From NCBI RefSeq assembly GCF_017313085.1, contig NZ_JAFLNF010000005.1, positions 186,001 through 250,000 on the forward strand: a stretch of DNA of 64,000 bases, given 5' to 3'. The position numbers and the translations under genes were made by a program. Within the stretch, counting starts at the first letter, position 1. Every line of letters starts with the position of its first letter. Shown here one piece after another: positions 45,180 to 55,080 of this stretch. A model generated the notes under the pieces. It searched no databases. It had not been told where the DNA came from and saw only the letters and a list, made by a program, of their open reading frames with translations. This DNA comes from Roseibium limicola (lineage in GTDB: Bacteria > Pseudomonadota > Alphaproteobacteria > Rhizobiales > Stappiaceae).

Positions 45180-46445
45180 ATGAGGCGAGTAGTTGTAACA
45201 GGATTGGGCATGGTGTCTCCGCTTGGCGGAAACGTGGATGTCTCTTGGAAAAATATCGTCGCTGGCAAGAGCGGAGCCAATCGGGTCACTGACTTCGAAA
45301 CTTCCGATCTTGCATGTCAAGTCGCTGCGCAAATTCCGCGTGGGTCAGCCGAAGATGGGGGCTACGATCCCAACGATTGGCTCGATGTCAAGGAACAGCG
45401 CAAGGTTGACGACTTCATTGTCTATGCTGTGGCCGCGGCTGATCAGGCCTTGGCCGACGCCGACTGGAAGCCGACTTCTTATGAAGATCAAACCCGCTCT
45501 GGTGTCTTGATCGGATCTGGTATTGGCGGATTGCAGGGCATCGAGACTGCGGCGCATACGCTGGCTGAAAAAGGCCCGCGCCGAATTTCGCCTTTCTTTA
45601 TTCCGGGTCGTCTGATCAACTTGGCAGGAGGCTATGTCTCCATTCGTCATGGTTTGAAAGGTCCGAACCATGCGGTCGTGACCGCTTGCTCCACCGGCGC
45701 GCACGCCATTGGTGATGCCTCCCGTCTGATTGCCTTCGGGGATGCAGATGTAATGGTTGCAGGTGGCACAGAGTCACCCATTTGCCGTCTTTCGCTTGCA
45801 GGGTTTGCTGCTTGCCGTGCGCTTTCCACCGCATTCAATGACAATCCGGAAAAAGCTTCGCGTCCTTACGACAAGGCCCGTGACGGCTTCTTGATGGGTG
45901 AGGGTGCTGGCGTTGTCGTGCTGGAAGAGTACGAACATGCCAAGGCGCGTGGTGCCAAGATCTATGCCGAAGTTGTCGGTTATGGCCTTTCAGGTGATGC
46001 CTACCACATTACGGCACCTGCCGCTGATGGCGATGGGGCATACCGTTGTATGGACGCAGCATTGAAGCGAGCTGGCATCACAGCTGCGGAAGTTGATTAC
46101 GTCAACGCCCACGGTACCTCAACGCCTCTTGGTGACGAAATCGAACTTGGTGCGATCACGCGCCTTGCCGGTGAATCCGCGTCAAAGCTGACCATGTCTT
46201 CGACGAAGTCCTGTACAGGTCACCTTCTTGGTGCAGCCGGTGCAATTGAGGCGATCTTCTCGGTGCTATCGATTCGCGACAGTATCGCGCCGCCGACAAT
46301 CAACCTTGACGATCCTTCTGTTGAAACGCCAATCGATCTCGTGCCACACACGGCGAAATCGATGAACATTGACGTAGCCCTGTCAAACTCCTTTGGGTTT
46401 GGCGGCACCAATGCTTCTCTGGTTTTCAAGAAGGTCGCGAGCTAA
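45180..46445 (+). CDS. fabF: 3-oxoacyl-ACP synthase II
   Basis: A 421-residue condensing enzyme. The catalytic triad Cys170 (VVTACSTGAHA), His in NAHGTSTPLGD and His in SCTGHLLGAAG is complete. It elongates acyl-ACP with malonyl-ACP. The start at 45180 is 89 bp after acpP, with a weak AGG ribosome-binding site. A strong terminator follows 30 bp past the stop, which ends the fab row. Confidence 0.97.
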   Translation: MRRVVVTGLGMVSPLGGNVDVSWKNIVAGKSGANRVTDFETSDLACQVAAQIPRGSAEDGGYDPNDWLDVKEQRKVDDFIVYAVAAADQALADADWKPTSYEDQTRSGVLIGSGIGGLQGIETAAHTLAEKGPRRISPFFIPGRLINLAGGYVSIRHGLKGPNHAVVTACSTGAHAIGDASRLIAFGDADVMVAGGTESPICRLSLAGFAACRALSTAFNDNPEKASRPYDKARDGFLMGEGAGVVVLEEYEHAKARGAKIYAEVVGYGLSGDAYHITAPAADGDGAYRCMDAALKRAGITAAEVDYVNAHGTSTPLGDEIELGAITRLAGESASKLTMSSTKSCTGHLLGAAGAIEAIFSVLSIRDSIAPPTINLDDPSVETPIDLVPHTAKSMNIDVALSNSFGFGGTNASLVFKKVAS

Positions 46446-46475
46446 CAGCTCGCTATCTGACGAAACTAAGGAAAA

Positions 46476-46512
46476 CGCCGCCGGATGACGCATTCGGCGG
46501 CGATCTTTTTTT
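46476..46512 (+). terminator. Intrinsic terminator downstream of fabF
   Basis: CGCCGCCG (46476-46483) pairs with 46495-46502 and runs into TTTTTTT (46506-46512). Confidence 0.92.
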
Positions 46513-46648
46513 GTTGTGCCTTTATAAAGTCTCAGCCTTGTCTCAAACAGGCGCAGGGAATTGGCTATCGAAGTCGATTGACCCCTCCGGGAAACAGACC
46601 CGGTGCTGCCGTTGAGCCATATCGGAGATGAACGGGAAGGAGCGATCA

Positions 46649-47773
46649 ATGCGTATCAAGCCGAAAAGTCCACGGGAGGCTATTCAGCCTGAAGTGGCAC
46701 CGGCACCGCCTCAGCGGTCGCGGCATGTGCGTAATCCGATCGTTATCCTAATCAATCTGCTGATCACCATTGCCGTGCTTGGGCTTCTTGGCGCCGGCTG
46801 TGGTCTGTATTTCGGCAAACAGGCTTTTGAGCAAGCCGGCCCCCTTGAAGAAGACACCACTGTGATCATTTCTTCCGGCGCAGGTCTCTCCGGTATCACT
46901 GATCGGCTTCAGGCTCAGAACGTGATCGACGACAACATCATCGACGAGCTTCTCTTCAACATCGGTGTCCGCTTTTACAAGAATGCGACCAAGCTGCAGG
47001 CGGGTGAATACGCTTTTGAAACCGGCGTCAGCATGGAGCAGGTGATGGACGCTCTGGTGTCCGGCAAAGCCGTGGTTCATCAGGTAACGGTACCCGAAGG
47101 CTGGAGCACCGCGCAGATCCTGCAGCGAGTGCGTGCGCATCCGGTTCTCGTCGGCGAAATCAACGACCTTCCAGGCGAGGGCGATCTGCTGCCCGAGACC
47201 TATACTTTCACCCGTGGCACGTCTCGTCAGGGCATCATCGACCAGATGCGCGATGCTCAGGATAAGGTTCTTGCGGATGCCTGGTCCCGTCGCGACCAGA
47301 ACTTGCCGATTGAAACGCCGGAGGATCTGGTGATCCTGGCGTCGATCGTGGAGAAGGAAACCGCCAAGGCCGACGAACGCCCGCGGATTGCCGGCGTTTT
47401 CGTCAACCGTCTGAACCAAGGCATGCGCCTGCAGTCGGACCCTACGATCCTCTACGGCCTGTATGGCGGCGAGGCCTGGTTGAAGGACCGCTCGGCGATC
47501 AAGCAGTCCGAACTGAAAAAAGAGAATGCCTACAATACCTATCAGATCCAGGGCCTGCCGCCCGGACCGATCGGGAACCCGGGCAAGGCCTCGATGGAGG
47601 CGGTTGCCAATCCGTCTCGCACCAAGGACCTGTATTTTGTGGCTGATGGCACTGGTGGGCATTTCTTCTCAGAGACCTACGAGCAACACCAGGCGAATGT
47701 GCGCAAGTGGCGCAAGATCGAGAAGGAACTGCGGGATCGCGAAAAGCAATCCGGCACGACGGAATCGAACTGA
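46649..47773 (+). CDS. mltG: Endolytic murein transglycosylase
   Basis: A 374-residue protein from the ATG at 46649 (AAGGAG 9 bp upstream); a start at 46628 would add seven residues. One N-terminal membrane helix (about 28-52) anchors it, followed by a LysM-like portion and the YceG domain. The catalytic region VILASIVEKETAKADERPRI contains the general-acid Glu. QSDPTILYGLYGG and the closing PGPIGNPGKASMEAVANP are typical. It cuts nascent glycan strands during peptidoglycan synthesis. It is followed by yicC and gmk on the same strand. Confidence 0.95.
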   Translation: MRIKPKSPREAIQPEVAPAPPQRSRHVRNPIVILINLLITIAVLGLLGAGCGLYFGKQAFEQAGPLEEDTTVIISSGAGLSGITDRLQAQNVIDDNIIDELLFNIGVRFYKNATKLQAGEYAFETGVSMEQVMDALVSGKAVVHQVTVPEGWSTAQILQRVRAHPVLVGEINDLPGEGDLLPETYTFTRGTSRQGIIDQMRDAQDKVLADAWSRRDQNLPIETPEDLVILASIVEKETAKADERPRIAGVFVNRLNQGMRLQSDPTILYGLYGGEAWLKDRSAIKQSELKKENAYNTYQIQGLPPGPIGNPGKASMEAVANPSRTKDLYFVADGTGGHFFSETYEQHQANVRKWRKIEKELRDREKQSGTTESN

Positions 47774-47816
47774 TCAGCGTGAATTAAGATCCGCTCCGGC
47801 GGCGAGGAGACGATTG

Positions 47817-48710
47817 ATGACCGTAGCCAGCATGACCGGATTTGCACGCGTGCAAGGCGCAAGTGGCGTTGTTCGCTGGACCTGGGAGCTGCGCTCTGTC
47901 AACGGCAAGAACCTTGATGTCCGCATTCGAATTCCACAGGGACTGGACCCTCTTGAACAGAAGATCCGCGAGCGCTGTGCCGGGGCCCTGAAACGCGGGA
48001 ATATCTCGGTCGGCCTATCAATGCAGCGCGACCAGACTGGCAACGCCCTGACCGTCAACGAGAACGCTCTGGACGCGGTTTTGAACGCTATTTCTCTGCT
48101 GCGAGACAAGGTGCCGGATATTGCTCCGCCGACGTTGGACGGGATCCTCTCTCAGTCCGGGGTGCTGGAAGTCAAGGATAGCGAAGACGATGAAGAGACG
48201 CGCGCTGCCATGATGCAGACTCTTCTGGCCACGCTGGATGAGGCCCTGCAGGCCTTGGTGGGCATGCGTCGACAGGAAGGGGCTGCGGTCGAAGCTCTGC
48301 TGACCGCTCAGGTCGACCGGATTGCCGAGTTGACGAGCCAGGCCGAAGTTCTGCCTGCCCGCAAGCCGGCCGCGATCAAGGCGCGTCTGAAACTTCAGGT
48401 GACGGAACTGCTGGAAGCTGGTGCCGGGGCCTTTGACCCTCAGCGTCTGCATCAGGAAGCTGTGCTGCTCGCGACCAAGGCCGACATCCGTGAGGAACTT
48501 GACCGCTTGGACGCGCACGTGACTGCGGTGCGTGATCTGATGAAGAAGGGCGGGCCGATTGGGCGACGCCTCGACTTCCTGGCTCAGGAATTCAATCGGG
48601 AAACCAACACGCTCTGCTCCAAATCCAATGACGTTGATCTGACTTCAATCGGCCTTGAGCTCAAGGCGGTGATTGATCAGATGCGCGAGCAAATACAGAA
48701 CCTGGAGTGA
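47817..48710 (+). CDS. yicC: YicC-family endoribonuclease
   Basis: A 297-residue protein beginning MTVASMTGFARVQG, the conserved N-terminus of the YicC family, with GAGGAGA upstream. The open frame extends well upstream (to 47526) over the end of mltG, but that part is out-of-frame noise. The central ELRSVNGKNLDVRIRIPQGL and the C-terminal GRRLDFLAQEFNRETNTLCS and MREQIQNLE fit. The E. coli protein degrades small RNAs such as RyhB; the family also appears in other RNA cleavage. It lies between mltG and gmk. Confidence 0.92.
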   Translation: MTVASMTGFARVQGASGVVRWTWELRSVNGKNLDVRIRIPQGLDPLEQKIRERCAGALKRGNISVGLSMQRDQTGNALTVNENALDAVLNAISLLRDKVPDIAPPTLDGILSQSGVLEVKDSEDDEETRAAMMQTLLATLDEALQALVGMRRQEGAAVEALLTAQVDRIAELTSQAEVLPARKPAAIKARLKLQVTELLEAGAGAFDPQRLHQEAVLLATKADIREELDRLDAHVTAVRDLMKKGGPIGRRLDFLAQEFNRETNTLCSKSNDVDLTSIGLELKAVIDQMREQIQNLE

Positions 48711-48715
48711 CCTTC

Positions 48716-49414
48716 ATGTCCGAGACCCCCAAACCCAAAGCCGCAACACTGGTGACTGCGGATCAGGTCGACGCACAACGTCGCGGTTTGATGCTGGTCC
48801 TGTCTTCTCCCTCCGGTGCAGGCAAATCGACGATTGCCCGCATGCTGCTGGAGCGTGAAAAGGGCCTTGAGCTTTCCATTTCCGTAACCACCCGTCCACG
48901 TCGCTCTTACGAAGAGGACGGCGTGCATTACCATTTCGTTTCACAGGAACGGTTCTTCGAGATGCGGGACGGCGGCGAGCTGCTGGAATGGGCGGAGGTT
49001 CACGGAAACTATTACGCCACGCCACGGGCTCCAGTTGAATCTGCCATCGAAAGTGGTCGTGATATTCTCTTCGACATCGACATCAAGGGAACCTTCCAAC
49101 TCTATGAAAAGATGCGGGAAGATGTTGTCTCGATTTTCGTTCTTCCGCCCTCCATCGAGGATATGAAAAAGCGACTGAAAGGCCGGGGCGAAGACGAGGA
49201 TGCCGTGATCCTGCGCCGCATGGAAACAGCGGTCGGAGAAATGCGCCACTGGGTCCGTTACGACTATGTGGTGGTCAATGAGGTTCTGGACCGGGCCTAT
49301 GAGGCTGTCCGCTCGGTTCTGCGCGCAGAGCGCCATAAGCAGGCTCGTTCGGCTGCGATAGGTCCCTTTATCGAAGGAATGGTGAGCGATCTGCAGGACG
49401 CACTCGACGGCTGA
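48716..49414 (+). CDS. gmk: Guanylate kinase
   Basis: A 232-residue P-loop kinase that converts GMP to GDP, starting at the ATG at 48716 after a GGAG. The P-loop is SSPSGAGKSTIARM (30-43). The GMP-binding region includes SVTTRPRRSYEEDGVHYHFV and the lid region ILRRMETAVGEM. The C-terminal part ends DLQDALDG. It starts 5 bp after the yicC stop, forming the yicC-gmk pair. Confidence 0.96.
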   Translation: MSETPKPKAATLVTADQVDAQRRGLMLVLSSPSGAGKSTIARMLLEREKGLELSISVTTRPRRSYEEDGVHYHFVSQERFFEMRDGGELLEWAEVHGNYYATPRAPVESAIESGRDILFDIDIKGTFQLYEKMREDVVSIFVLPPSIEDMKKRLKGRGEDEDAVILRRMETAVGEMRHWVRYDYVVVNEVLDRAYEAVRSVLRAERHKQARSAAIGPFIEGMVSDLQDALDG

Positions 49415-49446
49415 GCTTTCTTGGTTGCATTGAAAGTCCAGATCAC

Positions 49447-49480
49447 AACGGCGTCGGAGCGAATGCTCAGGCGCCGTTTT
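49447..49480 (+). terminator. Terminator downstream of gmk, overlapping the rsmA end
   Basis: AACGGCG (49447-49453) pairs with 49472-49478, with an inner GAGC/GCTC stem, followed by TTTTGC. It includes the last bases of the convergent rsmA gene, whose stop is at 49467. Confidence 0.72.
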
Positions 49481-50315
49481 GCTTGAAGATGTTGGCAAGA
49501 CGGACAAACCCTGCCACGTCGATTTCCTCAGCCCGGGCAGTCGGCGCAAGCCCTGCAGCCTCAATGAGCGGTTCGGCGGGCTTGGCGAGACCCTTGAGGC
49601 TGGCGCGCAGCATCTTGCGCCGTTGTCCGAAGGCAGCTGCAGTCAGCTTTTCAAGTTGCTTCAGATCGCATTCAAAAGGCTCGGGACGGGGTGTCAGATG
49701 GATCACGGTTGACGTCACTTTGGGCGGTGGCGTGAAGGCTTTCGGGTTGAGGTCGAACAGCTGATCCGCGTGGGTTCGCCAGCCGGTAAGAACGCTCAGA
49801 CGGCCATAGTGTTTGGATCCCGGTTTCGCGGTAATCCGCTCAGCAACTTCCTTCTGGAACATCAGTGTCAGCGACAGCCAGAACGGCGGCCATTGAGGGG
49901 TAGCGACCCAGTTTAACAGCAATTGAGTGCCGACGTTGTAGGGTAGGTTGGCGACGATGCGGATGTCTTCGCCCGGCGCAAGCTCTTGTGGGTTGATCTG
50001 CAGTGCATCTCCCTCAATCACGTGGAGCTTGCCATCGTAATGGCCGGAGATTTCCGCAAGAGCAGGCAGGCAACGTTGGTCCTTTTCAATCGCCACGACC
50101 CGTTTGGCACCAGCCGCCAATAAGGCACGTGTCAGCCCACCGGGCCCCGGTCCAATCTCAATAACGGTACAATTGGTCAGGTCACCGGCAGACCGGGCAA
50201 TGCGAGACGTCAGATTGAGGTCGAGCAAGAAGTTCTGGCCCAGCGACTTGCGGGCATCAAGGCCATGAGAGGCAATGACCTCCCGCAAGGGAGGCAGGTT
50301 ATCGATCTGGGCCAT
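49467..50315 (-). CDS. rsmA: 16S rRNA (adenine1518-N6/adenine1519-N6)-dimethyltransferase
   Basis: A 282-residue SAM methyltransferase (KsgA) that dimethylates two adjacent adenines in helix 45 of 16S rRNA. Motifs: [10 protein letters not shown] (23-32), [14 protein letters not shown] (about 54-67), and the catalytic NLPYNV near 116. It starts 2 bp after pdxA, the normal pdxA-rsmA pairing. Confidence 0.96.
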   Translation of the reverse strand: MAQIDNLPPLREVIASHGLDARKSLGQNFLLDLNLTSRIARSAGDLTNCTVIEIGPGPGGLTRALLAAGAKRVVAIEKDQRCLPALAEISGHYDGKLHVIEGDALQINPQELAPGEDIRIVANLPYNVGTQLLLNWVATPQWPPFWLSLTLMFQKEVAERITAKPGSKHYGRLSVLTGWRTHADQLFDLNPKAFTPPPKVTSTVIHLTPRPEPFECDLKQLEKLTAAAFGQRRKMLRASLKGLAKPAEPLIEAAGLAPTARAEEIDVAGFVRLANIFKQNGA

Positions 50316-50317
50316 GG

Positions 50318-51340
50318 CTACAGCGCTCCCGGATTGCCGAGCACGGTTGCCATGCGCAGGGCTGCGACGAAGCTGTCTGGCTTGGCCTTGCCGGTACCGG
50401 CCAGCCCATAAGCCGTGCCATGGTCGGGCGAGGTGCGCACGAAAGGCAAACCGAGTGTCACGTTGACACCGTCATCGAAGGCCAGCGTCTTGGCGGGCAC
50501 GAGAACCTGATCATGGTACATGCCAAGGGCACAGTCATAGGTTTGGCGCGCGCGTGCATGGAACAGCGTGTCGGCGGGCAGGGGGCCGGAAACGTCAATT
50601 CCTTCCTGCTGAAGGATTTCTACGGCAGGCGCAATGATGTCACGGTCTTCGGTACCCATGGTGCCGTTTTCGCCGGCATGCGGGTTCAGACCGCAGACGG
50701 CAATGCGTGGCTCGGCCAGACCGAAGCGTTCGCGCAGATCACGGGCGACGATCCGGCCTGTCTCGACGATCAGGTCGCGGGTCAGCTGCACCGGCACATC
50801 CTTAAGTGCGATGTGAATGGTGACAGGCACAACCATCAGATCCGGTCCGGCAATCATCATGACAGGCCTTAAAGGCTTGTCGAACGCCCAGAGCTTTTCT
50901 GCCAAGGCGCCAAGATACTCCGTGTGACCAGGGTAACTGAAGCCGGCTTCATAGAGGTTCGCCTTGTTGATCGGATTGGTCAGAACGGCGATGGCGCGTC
51001 CTTCGTGAACATCGCGAACACAGCCTTCAATCGAGCTGATGACGTCTTGGCCGGTGGTGGCTATTTCGTCTCCGGGTCTGTCTTCCACAGGGGCAGTGCC
51101 AGACACGACCGGCAGGCTCTTGGAGAAGGTTTTATAGGCGTCTTCGGGCTCGCCCAGCTGGATCGGCACGGTCAACCCGAGACGGTGGGCACGGTGCGCC
51201 AGAAGTCCGGGGTCAGCGCGCATATAGAACGGTGGCAGGCCGAGGTCCTTGCGGGCGACCCATGCCATCAGTGCGATGTCAGGGCCAATACCTGCCGGTT
51301 CGCCCATAGTCACGGCGACGGGCGTCTTGTTTTGTGGCAT
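50318..51340 (-). CDS. pdxA: 4-hydroxythreonine-4-phosphate dehydrogenase
   Basis: A 340-residue enzyme of the DXP-dependent vitamin B6 (pyridoxal phosphate) pathway. Metal-binding His residues fall in [27 protein letters not shown] and [15 protein letters not shown]. The start [12 protein letters not shown] and the end [20 protein letters not shown] are characteristic. It is located between surA and rsmA, as in other proteobacteria. Confidence 0.96.
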   Translation of the reverse strand: MPQNKTPVAVTMGEPAGIGPDIALMAWVARKDLGLPPFYMRADPGLLAHRAHRLGLTVPIQLGEPEDAYKTFSKSLPVVSGTAPVEDRPGDEIATTGQDVISSIEGCVRDVHEGRAIAVLTNPINKANLYEAGFSYPGHTEYLGALAEKLWAFDKPLRPVMMIAGPDLMVVPVTIHIALKDVPVQLTRDLIVETGRIVARDLRERFGLAEPRIAVCGLNPHAGENGTMGTEDRDIIAPAVEILQQEGIDVSGPLPADTLFHARARQTYDCALGMYHDQVLVPAKTLAFDDGVNVTLGLPFVRTSPDHGTAYGLAGTGKAKPDSFVAALRMATVLGNPGAL

Positions 51341-51356
51341 ACAATTTTATTCCGGC

Positions 51357-52292
51357 TTAGCGGTCGACGATGGTTGCCCGGCGGCGAAGATCCATCAGGT
51401 AGCGGCGAGAAAGCTGCTCGCCTTCCTTTTCGCGCAGAACGTTTTCCATTTCCGTGCGCGCCGCGATATCAGACTTGATTTCGCGTTTTCCGCAAACGGC
51501 GATCATCTCATAGCCGCGGCCGGTTTTTTCCGCAGCAGTCAGTTTTCCTTCGCCGGCCTTGTCGATGGCCGTGCGCATGTTTTCAGGAATTTCCGTCTCC
51601 AGGCGGCGACCGATCGGCATGATCACGACCTCCTTGTAGGTGCCCAGAATGGGGCCAGATGTATCGCAGCCGCTGAATTTGGCGCGAATGGCATCCGATT
51701 CCCGCTTGCGTTGGGCGCGGAAGCCGTTGCTGGACTTCTGCGGAACGACCACGACTACACGCTTGAGGTCATACTCAATGCTGGTCTGCTGGTCTTTCAT
51801 GTCCGATTTGCGCAGGGCGGCAATCACTTCGCTATCGGTAATGTCGACGGACGCCTGGAAGCGGCGCCGAACAACCTGTGACCAGGCGAGCTGCGCCCGC
51901 AGTCGGTCCTTCAGCGTGTCCGGGCTGACACCGTTCTGGCGCAGGGCTTGCGACAACTTCGAGGGAGATAGCTTCACATTGCTGGCGATGCTGCCAAACG
52001 CATTGTTGACGTCGCTCTCGCTGACAGTCACGCCAATGCGCTTGGCTTCTGCCAGTTTGATGCTGTCATCAATCAGTTCCTGCTCAGCCAGCCGCTGGGC
52101 GGTGGCCCCGGTCTTTCGCTGGGTCAGGCGGATCAGCTTGGCGCGTTGATTGACGTCATAATTGGTAATCGCTTGGTCATTAACGACAACCGCAATCGAA
52201 GTCTGAGCCCAAGCCTGTGCACCCAAAACAGGAGCAACAGAAAGGCCGAGAGCCAGAAGAACGTGTTTGAATGCCGGACGTTTGAAAGCCAT
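51357..52292 (-). CDS. surA: SurA-like periplasmic chaperone
   Basis: A 311-residue exported protein from the ATG at 52292; 37 further codons in frame upstream are not family-like. A Sec signal peptide of about 29 residues ends AQAWAQ. A SurA N-terminal helical domain follows (about 30-165: VVVNDQAITNYDVNQRAKLI; RLAEQELIDDSIKLAEAKR). It is shorter than E. coli SurA (428 aa), and only one weak parvulin-like region is visible (about 165-290), so the isomerase part may be reduced. It escorts outer-membrane proteins such as LptD. It lies in the lptD-surA-pdxA-rsmA row. Confidence 0.85.
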   Translation of the reverse strand: MAFKRPAFKHVLLALGLSVAPVLGAQAWAQTSIAVVVNDQAITNYDVNQRAKLIRLTQRKTGATAQRLAEQELIDDSIKLAEAKRIGVTVSESDVNNAFGSIASNVKLSPSKLSQALRQNGVSPDTLKDRLRAQLAWSQVVRRRFQASVDITDSEVIAALRKSDMKDQQTSIEYDLKRVVVVVPQKSSNGFRAQRKRESDAIRAKFSGCDTSGPILGTYKEVVIMPIGRRLETEIPENMRTAIDKAGEGKLTAAEKTGRGYEMIAVCGKREIKSDIAARTEMENVLREKEGEQLSRRYLMDLRRRATIVDR

Positions 52293-52620
52293 GTGAACCT
52301 GGGTTTGTCGTTTGCTGCCGCCGGTTTGCGTCCTCGTGGTTGCCCACTCAGTCCCGGTAGAAAATCCTGAACGCGATCTTGCACAATTTGTATGCCAATT
52401 CAAAGGGGCAAAGAAATGGTAAGCCTTCGGTATTTTGCGGGCAGAAGCGGAGTTGCTTGCAAATAAACGGTATGCGATCTGTTGTTCTGCGTGCTCTCAG
52501 ATCGAACTTTGCGTCAGATAGCCGCAAAGCTCTTTTTGGAGCGCGCTTGTGAAACGGTTAAATAAGTAAAATTTTCAGTGAGTTATATCAGGTGTCTGAT
52601 TCTGTTTCTGCACGGGCGGA
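52293..52620. other. Intergenic stretch between lptD and surA
   Basis: 328 bp. An AT-rich patch near 52555-52580 is the likeliest promoter site, and a short GCTC-TTTTT-GGAGC hairpin lies near 52529. No terminator with a clear U-run and no small gene were found. Confidence 0.45.
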
Positions 52621-55080
52621 TCAGTTTGCGCCGGAAGAGAACTGCGTGTTGCCGATCGTTCTCAAGCCAATGCGCAAGTAGAACGTCCGGTCAGTGTCTT
52701 CATCGCTATCACTGCGATCTTCGTCGTAAGAAAGCGAAATCGAGAAGCCCTCATCGTCGTAGCCGACACCGATTCCGTTTTGAACAATGTCCTTGTTCTC
52801 AAGATCGTAACGCATCGATCCAAAAATACGCCAATTGTCTTCCAGCTTCAGGCTGGTTGAACCGACGATTTCTTCGCGCGGGTCATTGATGCCGAGGTTC
52901 GGCTGCGCACCAAGGAAGGCATAAGCCAGCGACGAGACCACAGGGCCGTAGCTGCCGGTCGCCTGGGCTTGCAGACGGCGGACACGGAAGTCCTCGTCAT
53001 CAAGCCGTGCCTGAGCACCGAGACGGACGCCGTATTGTGTGTCGAGATACATGCTGGCGACATAGTCTGATTGGGCCGTGGCGAGGCCGGAATCCTGAGT
53101 CGAGCCGAGAATATCGGTCGTCGCATAGGAGTTCTCGCCAGCGATATGATACGAGCGACCGATCAGCGCGCTCATGTAATAGCCGTTGTCGAGTTGCACT
53201 TTATAGCGCAGCCCTGCATTGACGCGCGAGCCGCCTTCCGCCCGATCAAAGCCGGAAAACTTGTCGTAATCAAACAACGTGGTGGAATCGAACACCAGGC
53301 TCTGGGCGTCTTCATTGGGAAGCTCACCGATCCGCGTTTCGTCCGGCCGCACGATGACCTGTGCCACCGGCTCGATGATCTGGTTGCCGCCCTTGAACGT
53401 CGCCAGGAAAGGATACCGGTATTCCAGCCCGGCGGCAGGCATTGCCCGGCCGGCAAAGGATTCACTTGTCAGCGCACTCACATCATTGTCGGCAGACGCA
53501 ATGAAGAACAGATCACCACGCACATATGCGAACGGCGTGAAAACCTGCCCAAGCGGGTCGATAAAGCTTCTGCGCCAATCACTCTGAACGGAAAGACGCG
53601 AGAAGGTGCCGTCGATGCCACGAAACCGGTCAACGTTGCTACCTGTCGCCTGGAAGGCATCGGTTTCGGCCCGGGTAAGCGACGTGAAGTTGGATGTCAG
53701 AGACAGTTCACCGCCGAAAATCGGATCGTCAAACACATGATCATAGTCGATCACGGGCAGCACGAAGGGCTGCTTTTCCTGCAGTGAATCGCCGACCGAC
53801 GAGAACAGCGTAGAGGTCGCGTCATTGACGCCGGTGGAGGTGTAGTCCTCTTGCGATAGCGAGAAAGAGTAAGCGCGGACGCTCAAGCCATTCCGGTCTG
53901 TACTGCCTTCCAGGTAGATCTCTGAGACCTCGCCATCGCCACTGATGTCAGCCATATCGTAGTCTTCAAGGAAACGACGGTCGCTCTTGAAGGTGACATC
54001 CCAACCATACTCCCAATTGGGGGCAAGGCGGAAGCGGCCGGACGTGTTGATCGCACCGCGCCAACGGTCACTGCCGCTGGTTCCGGAGAATTCGCCGGGG
54101 CGTGCCTGGAAGAGGCCGGCGCCGGAAACGGAATACTGGCCGGTGCCCAGGCGCTGGCGGAACTCGAAGCTTCCCAGCGTGCCCTGCTTGCTCAGTGGCG
54201 TAAGAGTGGTGGTGACGTCGAAGTGCGGGCTAAGTGCCCAGAAATAAGGAACGGAGACGCCGTAGCCGAGTTTGTCCTGATAGACGCCGGACGGAAGCAG
54301 GAAACCGGATTTCCGCTTCACTGTAGGGTCAGGCATGGAGAAATAAGGGAGATAGGCGATCGGCTGGCCGAAAAGCTCGAACGACGCGCTCTCGTAGTAG
54401 ATCATCCGTTCCTTCTGGTCGTGGATGATCTTGGCAGCGCGGATCCGCCACAGGGGTGGCTTGTTCGGCGGATTGGTCGGTTTTGTGTAGACGGTGTAGA
54501 GGCCGTTCTCGATTGTCGTGGTGTTGCCTTCGGTCCGCGTTGCCTTCTCCGCAATGAAGCGGGTGCGTTGCGGCGTATCGATCTGCAGGGCGTTGGCAAA
54601 GCCCTCTGCGAAATCTTCCGTGAGGGTCAGTTCGTGGCTTTGAACCACATTGCCATCCGGCTCGACCATCACAACGTTGCCGCGCGCGGTCAGCGTTCCG
54701 ACGCCACGGTCGAAGACGATCTGATCGGCATCGACCGTATATCCGATATAGTAGATCTGCACGCGACCGGTCGCGACGATGACATCGCGGTCGAAATCAT
54801 AGGTCAGCTGAGCAGCTTCCAGAAGAAGCTGCTCATCGCTCTCCGGGAGAGCATTGGCGAAACTGGGTGTAAACCCGTTCTGCGCATGCGCGGGGGCAAT
54901 CGCCAGGGATGCTGTGGCGAGAGCTGTGGCTGAGAGAAGGGCGGCGATCCCGACAGACCCAGCCTGGCGCACAAGGGCCAACGGCAGGCGAAGCAAAGCC
55001 TTCGCTGCGGCACGGGCGTGCCGGCAGCGGGTCTGTGTCAGGTCAGATCGGGCAATACTCTGCACGCGTCTTCTACCCAT
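52621..55080 (-). CDS. lptD: LPS-assembly outer-membrane protein LptD
   Basis: An 819-residue protein. A long Arg-rich start and a hydrophobic stretch end at the signal site PAHAQ (about residue 67). The periplasmic OstA/LptA-like jellyroll follows (LTYDFDRDVIVATGRVQI; YYIGYTVDADQIVFDRGVG). A large C-terminal beta-barrel (about 210-819) contains YLPYFSMPDPTVKRKSGFLL and the usual alternating aromatic strands. It threads lipopolysaccharide into the outer leaflet. Its start overlaps lptG by 8 bp, and it precedes surA. Confidence 0.94.
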   Translation of the reverse strand: MGRRRVQSIARSDLTQTRCRHARAAAKALLRLPLALVRQAGSVGIAALLSATALATASLAIAPAHAQNGFTPSFANALPESDEQLLLEAAQLTYDFDRDVIVATGRVQIYYIGYTVDADQIVFDRGVGTLTARGNVVMVEPDGNVVQSHELTLTEDFAEGFANALQIDTPQRTRFIAEKATRTEGNTTTIENGLYTVYTKPTNPPNKPPLWRIRAAKIIHDQKERMIYYESASFELFGQPIAYLPYFSMPDPTVKRKSGFLLPSGVYQDKLGYGVSVPYFWALSPHFDVTTTLTPLSKQGTLGSFEFRQRLGTGQYSVSGAGLFQARPGEFSGTSGSDRWRGAINTSGRFRLAPNWEYGWDVTFKSDRRFLEDYDMADISGDGEVSEIYLEGSTDRNGLSVRAYSFSLSQEDYTSTGVNDATSTLFSSVGDSLQEKQPFVLPVIDYDHVFDDPIFGGELSLTSNFTSLTRAETDAFQATGSNVDRFRGIDGTFSRLSVQSDWRRSFIDPLGQVFTPFAYVRGDLFFIASADNDVSALTSESFAGRAMPAAGLEYRYPFLATFKGGNQIIEPVAQVIVRPDETRIGELPNEDAQSLVFDSTTLFDYDKFSGFDRAEGGSRVNAGLRYKVQLDNGYYMSALIGRSYHIAGENSYATTDILGSTQDSGLATAQSDYVASMYLDTQYGVRLGAQARLDDEDFRVRRLQAQATGSYGPVVSSLAYAFLGAQPNLGINDPREEIVGSTSLKLEDNWRIFGSMRYDLENKDIVQNGIGVGYDDEGFSISLSYDEDRSDSDEDTDRTFYLRIGLRTIGNTQFSSGAN

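Noticed and set aside
46748-47662. A 304-codon minus-strand frame over mltG
   Set aside because: Shadow of mltG, no start signals or motifs.
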